From the NCBI GenBank assembly GCA_002633025.1, contig NMRB01000251.1, positions 1 to 64,000 on the forward strand: DNA of 64,000 bases, given 5' to 3'. Below the pieces are notes generated by a model, which was not told where the DNA came from, did not search any database, and saw only the letters and a list, made by a program, of their open reading frames with translations. Made by a program: the position numbers and the translations under genes. The DNA comes from Notospermus geniculatus. Its lineage: Eukaryota > Nemertea > Pilidiophora > Heteronemertea > Lineidae. Positions 1 through 11,249 of this stretch are shown here, one piece after another (the stretch's first letter is position 1; each line of letters opens with the position of its first letter).

Positions 1-106
1 TCCGATTTTCGAAAGGAACCTTCCTATGGTCAATAGGAATGTACCGTGTTGAAACGAAAGCAATCCCTGCAGTCGTTCTCCCTTAAATGAGCGGAAACCG
101 AAAGGC

Positions 107-163
107 GAACGCACACACGAACGAACGAACGCACGAACGAACGAACACACGCACACACGGACG
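107..163. repeat. Degenerate (GAAC)n/(CACA)n microsatellite
   Basis: Short runs of the tetranucleotide GAAC alternate with CACACA blocks. The run is open in several frames and produces low-complexity peptides on both strands, which are not genes. Confidence 0.85.
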
Positions 164-175
164 AGTTGAAAACAG

Positions 176-207
176 TATACCCCCACCAACTCGTTGGCGG
201 GGGTATA
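176..207. repeat. Near-perfect 32-bp hairpin
   Basis: Two 15-nt arms (left TATACCCCCACCAAC, right GTTGGCGGGGGTATA) pair with one mismatch around a 2-nt loop. It lies directly after the GAAC microsatellite. The TATACCCCC arm resembles the terminal TACCCCCATCACACTGA of the element at 9449, but only over the first 8-9 nt, so relatedness is uncertain. Confidence 0.8.
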
Positions 208-1150
208 ATGACGATGACGTGGACTGGAAGATGACGAAGGAGAAGTATCGCATTGAAAATAAAGTGAGGCATCTAGGGTCTACCTCCATGTAACTGATCC
301 ACACATCCTTCTCCTCATTTGTCTCGCCTTGCTAAGCTGGACTGATCCTACTGGAAGCTCTAAATGAGAGACGTAACTGCGGAAAAAATGCAAACTAACA
401 ATAGGCAGAGGATTATTTTGTAAGTACTTGGTGTACTTAACAACTCATGACCTAAACCTTCTAGGTTTTCAACAATTTAATGGCTCTACAAAACGTATTC
501 CCTTCGGACCAGCTTAAGCAAAACGACGGACGAATTTCAAGAAAGTTGATACTTTTGTATTGTGGCAGTTGTCAGGGGTGGATTTGAAGTCATCCCGATG
601 AGTGAAACTCAGCAAGACATTCAACTCCACACAACTGCTGAGTCAAAATTCCGCTCCAGTAAAACCGTTACTTGATTTTAGATGGACACAATCATTTTGT
701 TCGTTGGAAATGCATTGGATTCCCACAGGTCCAGATTTCATAAAAAATGCATGTGCAAATGTAGTTGTTACTAAGCGTTGCCTGATTTACATAAACATAT
801 CCATCAAGGGAATTTAATGTAAACGTGGCAAATGCGTTGGTTTCTATTAAATGACCTTCAAATCCGGTATCCAGAACTCCCTTGCTAAATCAGACTAGAT
901 TTTCCGCCTCAACAGAGCAGCTGATGCCACAGTCTCCCCAGTTAATACTTCATCTCGACTTATACACGACATGTTCTCAGCGGACACTTTGATCAGTCGA
1001 GGCCGTACCGTCTATGACATGCCCTATTGTTGCTCAATCTGCCGCTATTTGCGTCGCATTTCTCAGTGTCAAATGTTCACGTAGACAAATTGAGTTGGTG
1101 TGTATTCCGAGTCAAATGTACTCATGCATGCACAAAGGACAAGTGTAGTC
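208..1150. other. Unique-looking DNA, no gene recognised
   Basis: Only open frames shorter than about 105 codons, none with a recognisable domain. No inverted repeat or tandem array was seen. Confidence 0.5.
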
Positions 1151-1247
1151 GCCCCTCACTACAAGTGTCCAAACGTGGCAGGTACCTGCCACTGGATATC
1201 TGCATAGTTACGGCTAAATTCAGTCTGGACACTTGTAGTGAGGGGTG
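1151..1247. repeat. Nested palindrome: 19-bp inverted repeat enclosing an 18-bp perfect palindrome
   Basis: The outer arms are CCCCTCACTACAAGTGTCC (1152-1170) and its exact complement (1228-1246). Inside lies GTGGCAGGTACCTGCCAC (1175-1192), a perfect palindrome. The size and long arms fit a short non-autonomous inverted-repeat element. No target duplication could be assigned. Confidence 0.8.
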
Positions 1248-1398
1248 CACAAGATCGTCGTTCAAATGTGCCAAATCATACCACACCTTCTCACCTCCAA
1301 GTATGTGGAATGGAGTATGCTATGGTCTGGAACCAGCATAGTGGAGAAGCATTGTTCCCCGGCATTGTTCGTCACGCACACTGGTCAGCGAGGAAGTA

Positions 1399-1665
1399 GG
1401 TGATTGGCCAATTCATCCATTGCGCTACCAATAACAATGGAAGGGGAGAGAGAACAATAGGGATCGCCGGACGATCAGCTGAATTGTGTGGAGTACATGT
1501 AGAAACAAGGCTTTCGGCCTGGTTTACATTCGGTCCGATTCTGCTGATTGGACGGAAAATGTCATTGTATCCGCTCAGCACTGTCATTGGTCGTCTGAAA
1601 GCAGACGCTGGAGTGACCAGCCAATAGGATAAAGAGGATCGCCAACTTACACAAACGCCCATTGG
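1399..1665. promoter_or_regulatory. Cluster of CCAAT/ATTGG boxes
   Basis: About seven CCAAT-type pentamers on either strand occur in about 265 bp, including the back-to-back ATTGGCCAAT near 1414. In animals CCAAT boxes bind NF-Y and are often clustered in promoters. No TATA box or coding start is linked to this cluster, so a promoter role is only a guess. Confidence 0.25.
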
Positions 1666-2103
1666 AGCTACAACTTAGTTGGCCTTTTGCGTCATCAAAT
1701 AGGCGAGAGAAGAATGACAATTCGCAAAGGGAAAATGTCACAATATTTTTGGGTTTTTATTGTGCTATTTTTGATAAAAGACGGCAGTAAAATATCAAAA
1801 TTCAAAGCAATCACCTGAACAGATGGGAGAAAACTTTACCTTTTAATCTCACTAAACATTGCTTTGCTGTAATCCGGATATGTGTCAAATTGACTGCTGG
1901 AGTAGAGTGAAGATAGTTACAAATGCACATTGTCTACCATTGCATAATGGCTAGGATACACTTCTTGTGTAACTCTATTAGAAACGAGAGAAAGATACAC
2001 TGTGTACGTAATTAAAACATGGCGGATTTGATGACGTGCACAGTAGGATTAGGAATCGATATGAGTGGAGTCAAATTTTGTTTTACAGGGATGGAAGTAC
2101 ACG

Positions 2104-2133
2104 TATATAAAAAGTCCCTAATGTTTTCACTCG
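2104..2133 (+). promoter_or_regulatory. Possible TATA/Inr core promoter
   Basis: TATATAAAAAG at 2104-2114 is followed about 25 bp later by TTCACTC (2127-2133), an acceptable initiator, at the spacing usual for RNA polymerase II. The first downstream ATG (2166) opens a frame of only five codons, so any transcript would be non-coding or have a first exon that ends soon. AT-rich matches of this kind occur by chance. Confidence 0.2.
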
Positions 2134-2468
2134 TTGATATTGTGTGAACGGTGCTCGGCTGGATCATGGCGATGCAGTTTTAAAGCCAATCTGTATTGAA
2201 TTTTCAAAGTGTTAAGAGAATGCATAGAGGTATCATAGCCTTGTGAAGTTCTCAACAATGCTTGCCTGATACCTACATCAAGATCCAGTTTTCAGCACAC
2301 ATTGAAAAAACTGCAGGCAGAGTTCTAATGTATTCAGATAGATAGTACATTTTACACTACACTAATGCTGGCGAACGTAAGCACTTTCGAAATTGAATCA
2401 GTGTGGCTTTAAGTATTAGACGGTTATTTCCATCAGTCAGACCCAACCTAACTTAATTTTCATTAGCA

Positions 2469-2482
2469 CCCCCCCCCCCCCC
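2469..2482. repeat. Poly-C tract (14 nt)
   Basis: Fourteen uninterrupted C residues. Length is likely variable and prone to sequencing error. Confidence 0.9.
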
Positions 2483-4307
2483 ATCATCTGATGTATTTCC
2501 TGGTGACTGATGGGTAATCCGTGCCATGTAGAGTATTCATCCCATTTTAACAGAATAATTCTTTTAGGCAGTAAAGCTTTTTAATGTTTGATCAGGCACT
2601 GACATGTCGTGTGACAGCAAACCGAGCATGAAACGGCAAAAACCCGTCCAATTTCTGTTGAAATTAGCATCATCATAAAATGTAGAGTTGAGTTAGTTCA
2701 TTTCTTATTAACGGAAAGCTCTAGTCACTGAAAGAAACATTATTTGCTCAAACAAATTACTTCTGTGCTCGTGTCGATCTCCCGAGAGCTTCTTCATACG
2801 AGCATGGCATTCCTCTCTGAGAAATCTGTTAAACACCCGCTGACATCTTTGTGCATCAACCCGAGTTTATTTCACCCAGCATTCCTGTGCCTTCCTCATC
2901 TTGCAACAGATGATGCATCCCTTGTTTTTGTTTTAATCCCGCGTTAATTACATTAGACTATCAAGTGGAGGGTTCGATCATAAACATGGCATTGATGAAG
3001 ATAGAATGAAATTGGATATTTTTATCCGTGTTTCGGTTGCTTTTTATTCGACGCATGAAATTAAAATGTTAGACTCTTCTCTTGCAATCGATTTTGACAA
3101 CAGTTTTGCAACACTCGACACAGCGGTGATGTGATAGCAGTGTCCTGAATATTGATTGTTTTTGACAGGTAAACAAAATCAAATGAGCAGAACATGATTT
3201 CATATTGAAGGAACAAATATCTCATTCCAGGTATACTTTGACACTCTACGTATAGGCCTATCAATTTTGGTCATCGGTATATGGACAGTGTTTCCACCAG
3301 ACGCGGGTACTAAGGGCACTATGCTAGTACCCTCAAAGGAACAGAAAAGGGCCATTTTCTTTAATTTCGTGGGGTTTTTGCTGATTTTGAAGAAATTGGT
3401 ACACTCAAAAAAAATTTCTGGCAGAGACCCTGATGGAGGATCTCAAAGTCTTGATAAAGGGAAAACTGAAACAGCAACGCTTGACGAAGTTCAGAGCTAC
3501 TTTACTGAGAGCATGAAATTAACAAGATGCTGGCTCCTGCCGAAAACATGATTGTTACCCTGACTCCATGACATCAGGAAATTTGACTTTGCACAACGAT
3601 AAATAGAACAACGAATGTGATTGGCCGTCATTGATAGAACAGCGAAATTGATTGGCTGCCAGCAAACGGCGATGTGAATGGGCAGGTGTTTATAACGTTT
3701 TCAGAGAATCAGAGCAGTCTTTCCGGTCCATTTAGAGTTGTAGAAATATGGAGGACCCCTGAGACCGGAGGCAGGACCACTTTTTGTGCGCCTGAGGATA
3801 TGCTCATTCATTCACAGTCCCTTAGTCATAACCAACGTAAAAACCTAATTTTGTTATATCATATTCCAGCCTCGAATCTGTCAGACAAATAAAGATATCT
3901 CGGATTTTTATTACCAGAATGGCTGAGCGATCACGATGACCAATCATTGAACAACCGGAAACTATTGAGTGTCCGTCACCTTTCACGCCACAGCCGTCAC
4001 ACCGACACAATGGCCACATTGACAGCCGAGCTGGTCTCAAGCAAAACGAGTTTCCGCATGCAACCGTTGAAGAACGATTAGATAAAGAGATTCAGCAAAA
4101 ATGCTCTCTCTCTCTCTTAAACGGATGAATGTATGACTCAGCACATTTGACCAACAAGATGCACTTTTTGCTGTTGATTTCATAAAAAGCCAAGTGCTGC
4201 TTTGAAATATTAACCTATCCTTGTTCCAGGTTAAAGTGGACATTATCTTCTATCGAGTCGAAACTGGCTGCATCAGGAGACAGGGGGTCAACCACTAAAT
4301 ACGTGCC

Positions 4308-4514
4308 AATGGTAGACTTTACTGCCGTTAGAGGCCGCCTGTTAGCGGTCCTAGAACAACACAAAATTTGGGGTCACAGACATAAGCCATGGCCTCAACG
4401 TCATTAATGGATGACATTGTACGTGGTGTGCATTTCTTCTCTGTGACGTCAAATTTTGTGACGTTCTAGGACGCTAACTGGTGGTGGCCTCTGACGGCAG
4501 GAAAGTCTACCATT
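4308..4514. mobile_element. MITE with long terminal inverted repeats, family 1 copy 1
   Basis: The ends are inverted copies starting AATGGTAGACTTT. The arms continue through ACTGCCGTTAGAGGCC and GTTAGCGG(T)CCTAGAAC for about 60 nt. A second copy at 11724-11902 shares both arms and parts of the core (CAGACRTA..., GGATGA...GT). There is no coding capacity, so it would be non-autonomous. The target duplication is unclear. Confidence 0.85.
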
Positions 4515-4592
4515 CCTCTGGCTGCCCTAATACAGACAACGTGCAGACACGCACACTCAGACTACTCGGGAACGCTGTAGAGTCGACTGAAG

Positions 4593-4977
4593 AATGGGGA
4601 ACCCGCTCACCGCCGACAGGTCGGCGCTGCGAGCGCTTGTACCGAAACGACGTCATTGACGTCATTTAGGTGTCATTGACGTCACGTTAGGTGCTGACGT
4701 TGCGTCATGAAAAAATGCCTGTACATTTTCTACAGGAAAAATGACACAAAAGACGTTGCTTTTATCGCCATTGTATCTCTTCATTTTAAGAAAAAAAGGA
4801 ATGAGATTAAAAGAAAATTTCATCTGTACAAGATGATGTAAGTTTTATTGTTGGGCGACCAACACAAATGGTTTATTTTCACGCCAGAAATAAATGGAAA
4901 TAACGTTAGAAAAACAGAGACTTCGGTACAAACGCTCGCAGCGCCACGTCGTGACGTTAGTGTGCGGGTTCCTCATT
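4593..4977. mobile_element. MITE-like inverted-repeat element with CRE-type sites
   Basis: Arms of about 55 bp: the left begins AATGGGGAACCCGC and contains GGCGCTGCGAGCGCTTGTAC; the right is its inverted, slightly diverged copy ending ...GCGGGTTCCTCATTG. The core contains two perfect TGACGTCA octamers (4657-4664, 4677-4684) 20 bp apart, plus further TGACG half-sites. TGACGTCA is the consensus bound by CREB/ATF factors; binding here is not shown. Confidence 0.75.
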
Positions 4978-5155
4978 GAGCGTACAGATACACTGAACAT
5001 GGAAAAGAAACGTTTTGAAAGAATGTGAGAAAGTCTGGAACTCAAATTAGGTTCGCAGCCTGCCGTCTAACTCACCACTAGTAAAAAGTATTGTACACAA
5101 TTAAATCACAATACACTGAGTTACCATGGCCACTGTTGTGTAAAAGTCTTACGTA

Positions 5156-5400
5156 TAGACGAATCCCAAATTCCAAGTTCTGCGCACTTCCGCCGAAATA
5201 GCAACAAGAACCTCGATCTGAAACCAGCTGACGTGACGCAATACGTGATTCAGCAATGGTCAACTCTGACGTAACGTCGTCCAAGTCACTGTCGTGGGGT
5301 TCTCTGCGTCACGTCATTCAGTTTCAGACCGAGGTTCTTGTTGCTATTTCGGCGGAAGTGCGCAGATCTTTCCCATTTACGTCAATTTGGGATTTGTCTA
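5156..5400. mobile_element. MITE with about 70-bp inverted arms
   Basis: The left end TAGACGAATCCCAAATT and right end (inverted TAGACAAATCCCAAATT) flank arms that include TGCGCACTTCCGCCGAAATA and CAACAAGAACCTCG. The inner part also pairs through CTGACGTGACGCA / TGCGTCACGTCA. The whole 245 bp can fold into one imperfect hairpin. No coding capacity. Confidence 0.85.
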
Positions 5401-7155
5401 TTGCTATCTGATCATATGAAAATGAGAATCTGTCACAATCAATTTACGAAATTAAAGACGCATTTTAGCGTTGTCTTGATAAAACTAATGGATTATTATT
5501 AGTCAATTTAAATTCGATTTCACAGGGACAGGACGACCGTTTACTGGTCCCATGGGGGTAATCAGTCATTGATCTGATAGGTGTATTGTGGAAGGTGACT
5601 TGCTACAGGGCTTCGCTCAATCAGGTTTGAAATGTATCACATTTGATGGATGTGCATTTGGAGACGACTGACACTTGACGAGCGAGGTGCTGTGTTCGTT
5701 CCTTGATCTTTCAGTCATACATCACTCCATGTCATTTAGCAAATGAGTCAAGTCATGCATTTTATGTGTTTATACGTGATTTTTACAGCCATTTGCACAG
5801 GAAAACACGATTCAAAGAATGCCAGGGTTTCAAACAGTCATCTCACTGCATGGAACGAAAACGGTGTGTTCTGGAGTCCAAATTCCAATCAAGGAATTAA
5901 ACCAAACTGCAGGTGGTGTGCCCAATACCCGTGATTGTCAGTTTCCATGCTGAACCATGAAGTGCACTCCACCCACAGATACAGGACAACCACAATAGCA
6001 ATCAGACAAATTGAGGAAATCTTCACATGAACGAAGACTTCCATCTATCCTTCTGGTGATACGTTTTTTCCCTGTTCTACATCAAGAATACGCTGCCTCA
6101 TGGAAAGAAACTTCGACGAGATTTCATATTAACGCACTGAAGCACAATGGGGCCTACATGTCCTTCCATTCTCTGCCGTCTCACTCTCACTTCTAAAACA
6201 CCAGTTGACCCCTTTGGCATTCTGAAATGGTCAAGTCAAGAATGAATGGGTGCGTTTCAACCTCGTGGTCCAACAACTGACTGTCAGGCAAAACCTTTTT
6301 GAAGAGTGACAACAAAGTGACCACACCATGACGTGATCGTGTAATCAGTTACAACTTGAATCTGAAATCGACCACAAACGAATAAACAAAACCTCTGGAT
6401 GCCATTGACCAGCCGACATGTAATCGCTAGACGAGGCAAAATGCCCCTTGTTCACCGACATGTACACTACACTGTATGACGATTGAGCGGATCCTGTACA
6501 CTCGTGTAGTACACTGCTTCATTGCAATGCACTGGTTCTTAAACCGTAGAATTAATTCATCAGTGTGAATTATGAGACGCAAAAACCTCGGCAAGACAAA
6601 GAACTTCGGTTTTATCGAAGACAGCAAGCGTCCTTCTCTCACACTCCAAACACTCAATGTGTGTTCCTAGAATAAAAGGAACTATTGGCAAAAATGTCAA
6701 AATGTTTTTGATTGTTTTTGATTGTTCCCACCGAAGAAGTGGAATGCTGGATGTTCTGAAGCCCATGGAAAACCGCGCATATGAAGATCCAGAGACCGAT
6801 TATAAGCCAACTGTGCGCGAAAATGTCTCAGACAGCCGATGGTTTGCTGTAGAATGCGGCGAGACATGATATCCGAGTACCAATATAATCCACCTCATGT
6901 CCGGTTCGTGCATGTCTGGGTTTGTCGCTAGCAGGTTTTGTTGGGTGATTATAACGGCTATTCCTACCCAAAGAGACAATGAGCATAAATATACGTGATA
7001 CCAGACGCATGACCACCGTCACCATCTAGACACCCGATCCCGCTCACCACTGCTCTGACGGGATTAGGAAGGACACCAGACAGTTTGATACATCTGGCAC
7101 CTTAATGCATTGGACAAAGCACAGAGATGGACACAACCGATCAGACCACGAAGGT
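5401..7155. other. Unique-looking DNA, no gene recognised
   Basis: Open frames are all below 80 codons and none has a recognisable domain. A small direct repeat TTTTTGATTG occurs twice near 6705-6724. Confidence 0.5.
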
Positions 7156-7199
7156 CCCTGCATTGAGGTACGCCTACACTGGCGTGCCTCAATGCAGGG
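7156..7199. repeat. 19-bp stem hairpin
   Basis: CCCTGCATTGAGGTACGCC and its complement with one mismatch surround a 6-nt loop (TACACT). Flanking GCACARAGATGGA motifs occur in direct orientation on both sides (about 7120 and 7202). It may be a very small foldback element or a structured RNA segment. Confidence 0.75.
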
Positions 7200-8498
7200 A
7201 GGCACAAAGATGGAGGAGACCAACAATAACATAAATATTTTTCTTCATCCATGATGGCAAATAATGGGCCATGGGCACGTTTACCACCCCACCCATGTCA
7301 GTCACGAAAACAGTGATACACTACGGTACCGCTGAGGCTCTACCAGTGACCACAGCAATATGGGCTATATCCACAAACAGTAGCCTATACCACCCAACAA
7401 ACAGGAATCGTTAGCTGAGATATTACCCTGTCAGCGACCGAAGGCAAGGTCATCCAACAGTGGATGGATTCCCCGCACCGACAGCAGGCAATTGACTGGG
7501 GCTATTTGAGCTCCTGCCATCATTCCTAATCCTCCAATCCCCCGAGCAGCCAAGATCATGACTAGGTAGCCAAAAGTCATTACTGACTGATGCCAGGATC
7601 CAATCCACTTTCTTCTATATTGGCTACGATTGTACTGGATAATATACTCATTCATTGATTTTCCTGCTCCTTTAGATTTATGTCAAGTACCCACCGAATA
7701 CTAATACAAAGGTACCGTCACTGAGTCTCCCCACAGTTTTTTCCCTTACTACATGAAGATTAGAAGCTTTGCCCTTGATGGTATCAACACTTATTGTGTT
7801 TTCGTGTTTGCCTGAAGAAATGACGTTGGAGCTTGAACAGAATAGAAAGTACACCATCTTCACTTCCAGCCGAATACTAAGACGTGGGAAGATATTACTG
7901 CGCTGAAGTTTTTCTCCAAGCAATTGTTAGCAAGATTAGAAGTTCCACCCTTAATGGCTGTGGTAGGGAATTATAGTCTATCTTACTTTGTCAAAATGAT
8001 TGTGTTCACATGCCATGAATAGTAAGTAAACAATGAGATACCACAATTTCACCATTCAAGTCATGTCAACATGAAGCATAACCACTGCAATGTTCAAATG
8101 CACCTGCGGGAAATTTTCTCATGCCACAAATGACGTGAAATTGGCCACATCCGAGCAGAACGCGGGGCCTGGTAATCAACAGGCATGTCTAAAAACCTTC
8201 ATGTCATTGGTCAACATCTTACAATGGTCTCCTGTATAATTCTACAGGTGGGTAGAGCCAGAATACTGCTGAGTGAACCCTCTGATGAGGATGTCCTGTA
8301 TCACCATGCATGTAGGTGATGTATTCATTGGTCCAATCAATCGAATTTTATGAAACAGGCTATTGAAACCCTGAAAGCAATGGGATTTGGGGAAACAATT
8401 CTTGGCAGTAAATATCTCAAACTTGCTTCCACTGGACAAAGGTTTTCTACTTTGTTAAGACAGCAAATTACGTGCGAAAAATGTGTCAAGTCATTGAG
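7200..8498. other. Unique-looking DNA, no gene recognised
   Basis: Only short frames (82 codons or fewer), no recognisable domain, no long repeat seen. Confidence 0.5.
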
Positions 8499-8610
8499 TC
8501 ATATGAATAAAGACTAGTTAATGCTTTTACTTGAATTTTGCAATACAAATGTACTAGGCAATGCTGTACAAATCTGAAGTAAAAGTATTTGCTAGTCTTT
8601 ATTCATTTGA
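8499..8610. mobile_element. Small MITE, family 2 copy 1
   Basis: A 112-bp element with inverted ends TCATATGAATAAAGACTAG / inverse (TCAAATGAATAAAGACTAG) and inner arms rich in CTTTTACTT. Two further copies occur at 48387-48498 and 49823-49934 with the same core (GAATTTTGCAATACAAATG). Too small to encode a transposase. Confidence 0.85.
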
Positions 8611-9102
8611 CCAATTGAAACATTTTATTACATCTTATGAATTCTTGTTCATAAAATAATGTACTGCATATTGTGCAAATAAAACGTTCGCCTCTACTAA
8701 AGGTGTTTGATCGAAGTGAACCTAACGTATTATACCGTATTGAAATTGCATTGCCTAGGAAACTGCTTCTATTTATCTTTAGAAAAGCCCTCATATCTAC
8801 TTACCTAAAGTTCCAGGGGTGAAGGGAAATGAAAAGAGAAGAAGAGAAAAGGACATTAGGCTTTTTATTCTGAAAGATGAGTGAACATGTTTAAACAATT
8901 ACATTGTATACCCTTCACTCGATGTACGCGTGTGTCTAGTAAAGCTATGGTGGAATGGTCGCCTTCTCTGACGAGTGATATTTTTCTCAATCTTCACGTC
9001 AGCCTTGGAAGGTTTGTGATGAGATCCTGAAGAAGGATGATCCTCACCTGAAGGTGACACTATAGTGATGATGTTTTTCCATGACGAAGTGCTGTAAGAT
9101 GC
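8611..9102. other. Unique-looking DNA
   Basis: No gene, tandem array or long inverted repeat recognised. Confidence 0.45.
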
Positions 9103-9214
9103 CATCCTCCCATAGCAGGGCTTTGGTCTACTCCTCTTCATACACTTGTACACAAAGTCCCCGCAAAAAGTGTGAGTGGATGAAGAGAAGTAAAACCCCT
9201 GCTGTGGGAGGATG
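9103..9214. repeat. Inverted-repeat element, about 45-bp arms
   Basis: CATCCTCCCATAGCAGGG and its near-exact inverted copy (CCCCTGCTGTGGGAGGATG) bound arms that continue through CTCTTCATACACTT. The total of 112 bp folds almost end to end, as small MITEs do. Confidence 0.75.
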
Positions 9215-9448
9215 AAAATGCAGACATGTCCTCACTCAAAAATGGACACTTTGAGATGAATCCCATCACTGAACTTTTTGATAAATCTCACAGTATTGAA
9301 ATTTTTCATGTTTTCTATGGATTTACGTTGATTGATGCCAAAAACACTCCTAAATCGTGACGTCGTGGTAGTCGGTCCATTTACACTTGGGCCTACCTCC
9401 CATATGCCTGTACCGAAGCAACACGACCATGGTTTAGCTACTCTTTTA

Positions 9449-9687
9449 TACCCCCATCACACTGAGCTAGTTCTCAGTACGTTCTTGAAAATTTTGCCGA
9501 ACGGGCTCAAACTGTCTGCGAACGGAGTGGGCGTAGTGGCAACGTTTTACAGTCTTTTTACGAACTTCGTGGATGGGAAGGGTGCTCCAGTACATCGAAG
9601 CATTATTTGGCCAAGGGTACACGTTCTAGCCCGTTTTACGATTTTTTTAGGACGGGGCAGGAGAACGACTTCAGTGTGATGGGGGTA
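9449..9687. mobile_element. MITE with TACCCCCATCACACTGA ends
   Basis: Perfect 17-bp inverted termini, TACCCCCATCACACTGA at 9449-9465 and its complement at 9671-9687. GTTCT-containing sub-terminal segments pair less well. Part of a 115-codon frame (9332-9679, +) runs through it; the frame is incidental. A TA target duplication is possible but ambiguous. Confidence 0.8.
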
Positions 9688-10084
9688 TTAGTTCGGTAAA
9701 AGGAGTCGTAGCAAACGTTCTCTAAGAATTCCACAGACAGAAAACTAATTAGTAGAGTCATATCGTTTACATCCATTCTGGGATATCTGTCAACTAAATG
9801 GTTTATTCAGCGAGGGTGCTCTTCCGATGGCGTCACTTTTTGTCTTTGAGACATAAATATGGTGCTTTTATAGAGAATGTCGCCTGTTTAGATATTAGAC
9901 AACATGATTTATAGTAGATCGGCTGACGGAGGTTTTTAATTGATGTCCATCGTATTCCGATTGGAAAACCCAAACGGTAATTGCCAGTAGTACATGTAAT
10001 TTCCAGAAGAGAAACACCTTTCATTTTTGACGTGGGACGCCAAACTTGGTTTTGATGGCGATTTCTCGGTTTCTGAGAGGCATT
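9688..10084. other. Sequence without recognised features
   Basis: Part of a 177-codon minus-strand frame (9833-10366) crosses here. It has no recognisable domain and runs on into palindromic repeats, so I do not call it a gene. Confidence 0.4.
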
Positions 10085-10272
10085 CCCTAAAGCCAGCAGC
10101 ATACCAGGCGATATCGCAAGCGATCTGATCGCCATCGAGCTTCTCGCCAGCCACCGCAGACTATAGGCGATATCGCCTTTGGTATTGTTTGAGAATGGGC
10201 GATCATCGCTGGTGAGAAGATTCCTTGCATCACTGGCCAGCACACACCTGGCGTCAACAGCCGATTTTGTTG
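10085..10272. repeat. Degenerate palindromic region built on GGCGATATCGC
   Basis: GGCGATATCGC occurs at about 10107 and 10161. Motifs GCAAGCGATCTG and CTTCTCRCCAGC pair imperfectly with inverted copies further right. GCAAGCGATCT recurs inverted at the end of the adjoining hairpin (10412-10422), suggesting a compound or nested element. Confidence 0.55.
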
Positions 10273-10422
10273 GCTTGCGATCAGGGGTGGCCGCATAGAA
10301 ACTCCGCTGGCGCTGGCGGAGCCCATCTGCCGATAGTGCTGTACATTTTTCCATGCATTTTAACACCGATAGGCTGTGGAAGCACTAGCGGAGTTTCTAT
10401 GCGGCTACCCCAGATCGCTTGC
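10273..10422. repeat. 150-bp inverted repeat with about 45-bp arms
   Basis: The arms share GCCGCATAGAAACTCCGCT and the outer GCTTGCGATC/GATCGCTTGC. The element ends within a few bases of where the 0.4-kb duplicated block starts (10418). Confidence 0.8.
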
Positions 10423-10832
10423 CTGGTGTGCTCCTGGCTTTAACAGTCTACCCGCTAGTTGGACTGGACACCAAATGAATCTGTCCCATGCACAGTTAAA
10501 AATAATGTTTTCTTCACAATCCATTATCGGCACAACTGCGGCAACTTTCGTCAACATCTCTCTTGATTTACGGCTGATACTTAATCTGATAAGTAGACAG
10601 ATGGAGTGCGCACAGTTCTTTCCTTTATTTGACTTTCCCTTGGAATTCCCAACATTCTGATGTTATCGTTGAGATCATGATTGTTGTAATATCGCGACCC
10701 CAGAGTCGCATAATGACGACATTGCTGGATAAGCTTTCGAATTGTTCGATGGCTGTTTTATATGTGGTTGATTTACATTGGGGAGATCTTGTTGCTTTAT
10801 GGCGCATGTTTATGGAACATGTGAGGCCGATT
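10418..10832. repeat. Duplicated block I (copy 1, 415 bp)
   Basis: Starts CTTGCCTGGTGTGCTCC and ends GAGGCCGATT immediately before a single N. The whole block is repeated in the same order after the N, with only scattered substitutions. Open frames inside are identical in both copies simply because the copies are so similar. Most likely one allele of a heterozygous locus. Confidence 0.9.
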
Positions 10833-10833
10833 N
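10833..10833. other. Single N at a duplicate junction
   Basis: One undetermined base separates blocks I and J exactly where the second copy begins, as expected for a contig join with an unresolved overlap. Confidence 0.9.
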
Positions 10834-11249
10834 CTTGCCTGGTGTGCTCCTGGCTTTAGCGGTCTACCCGCTAGTTGGACTGGACATCAAAATGAATCTG
10901 TCCCATACACAGTCAAAAATAATGTTTTCTTCACAATCCATTATCGGCACAACTGCGGCAACTTTCGTCAACATCTCTCTTGATTTACGGCTGATACTTA
11001 ATCTGATAAGTAGACAGATGGAGTGCGCACAGTTCTTTCCTTTATTTGACTTTCCCTTGGAATTCCCAACATTCTGATGTTATCGTTGAGATCATGATTG
11101 TGGTAATATCGCGACCCCAGAGTCGCATAATGGTGACATTGCTGGATAAGCTTTCGAATTGTTCGATGGCTGTTTTATATGTGGTGGATTTACATTGGGG
11201 AGATCTTGTTGCTTTATGGCGCATGTTTATGGAACATGTGAGGCCGATT
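10834..11249. repeat. Duplicated block J (copy 2, 416 bp)
   Basis: Near-identical repeat of 10418-10832. After its end (GAGGCCGATT) the sequence continues into unique DNA (ACTGATCC...), whereas copy 1 stops at the N. This asymmetry fits two overlapping contigs rather than a biological tandem duplication. Confidence 0.9.

Larger units (their letters stand above)
1666..4307. other. Mostly unique DNA without recognisable genes
   Basis: Contains a 14-nt C run (2469-2482), a possible TATA promoter (2104) and only short open frames. The 94-codon frame at 3267-3551 (+) is lysine-rich and resembles nothing I recognise. No tandem array or long inverted repeat was seen. Confidence 0.45.

Noticed and set aside
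9833-10366. 177-codon minus-strand frame, the longest in the window
   Set aside because: No recognisable domain, runs into palindromic repeat DNA at 10085-10366, and overlaps other open frames; likely a chance frame.
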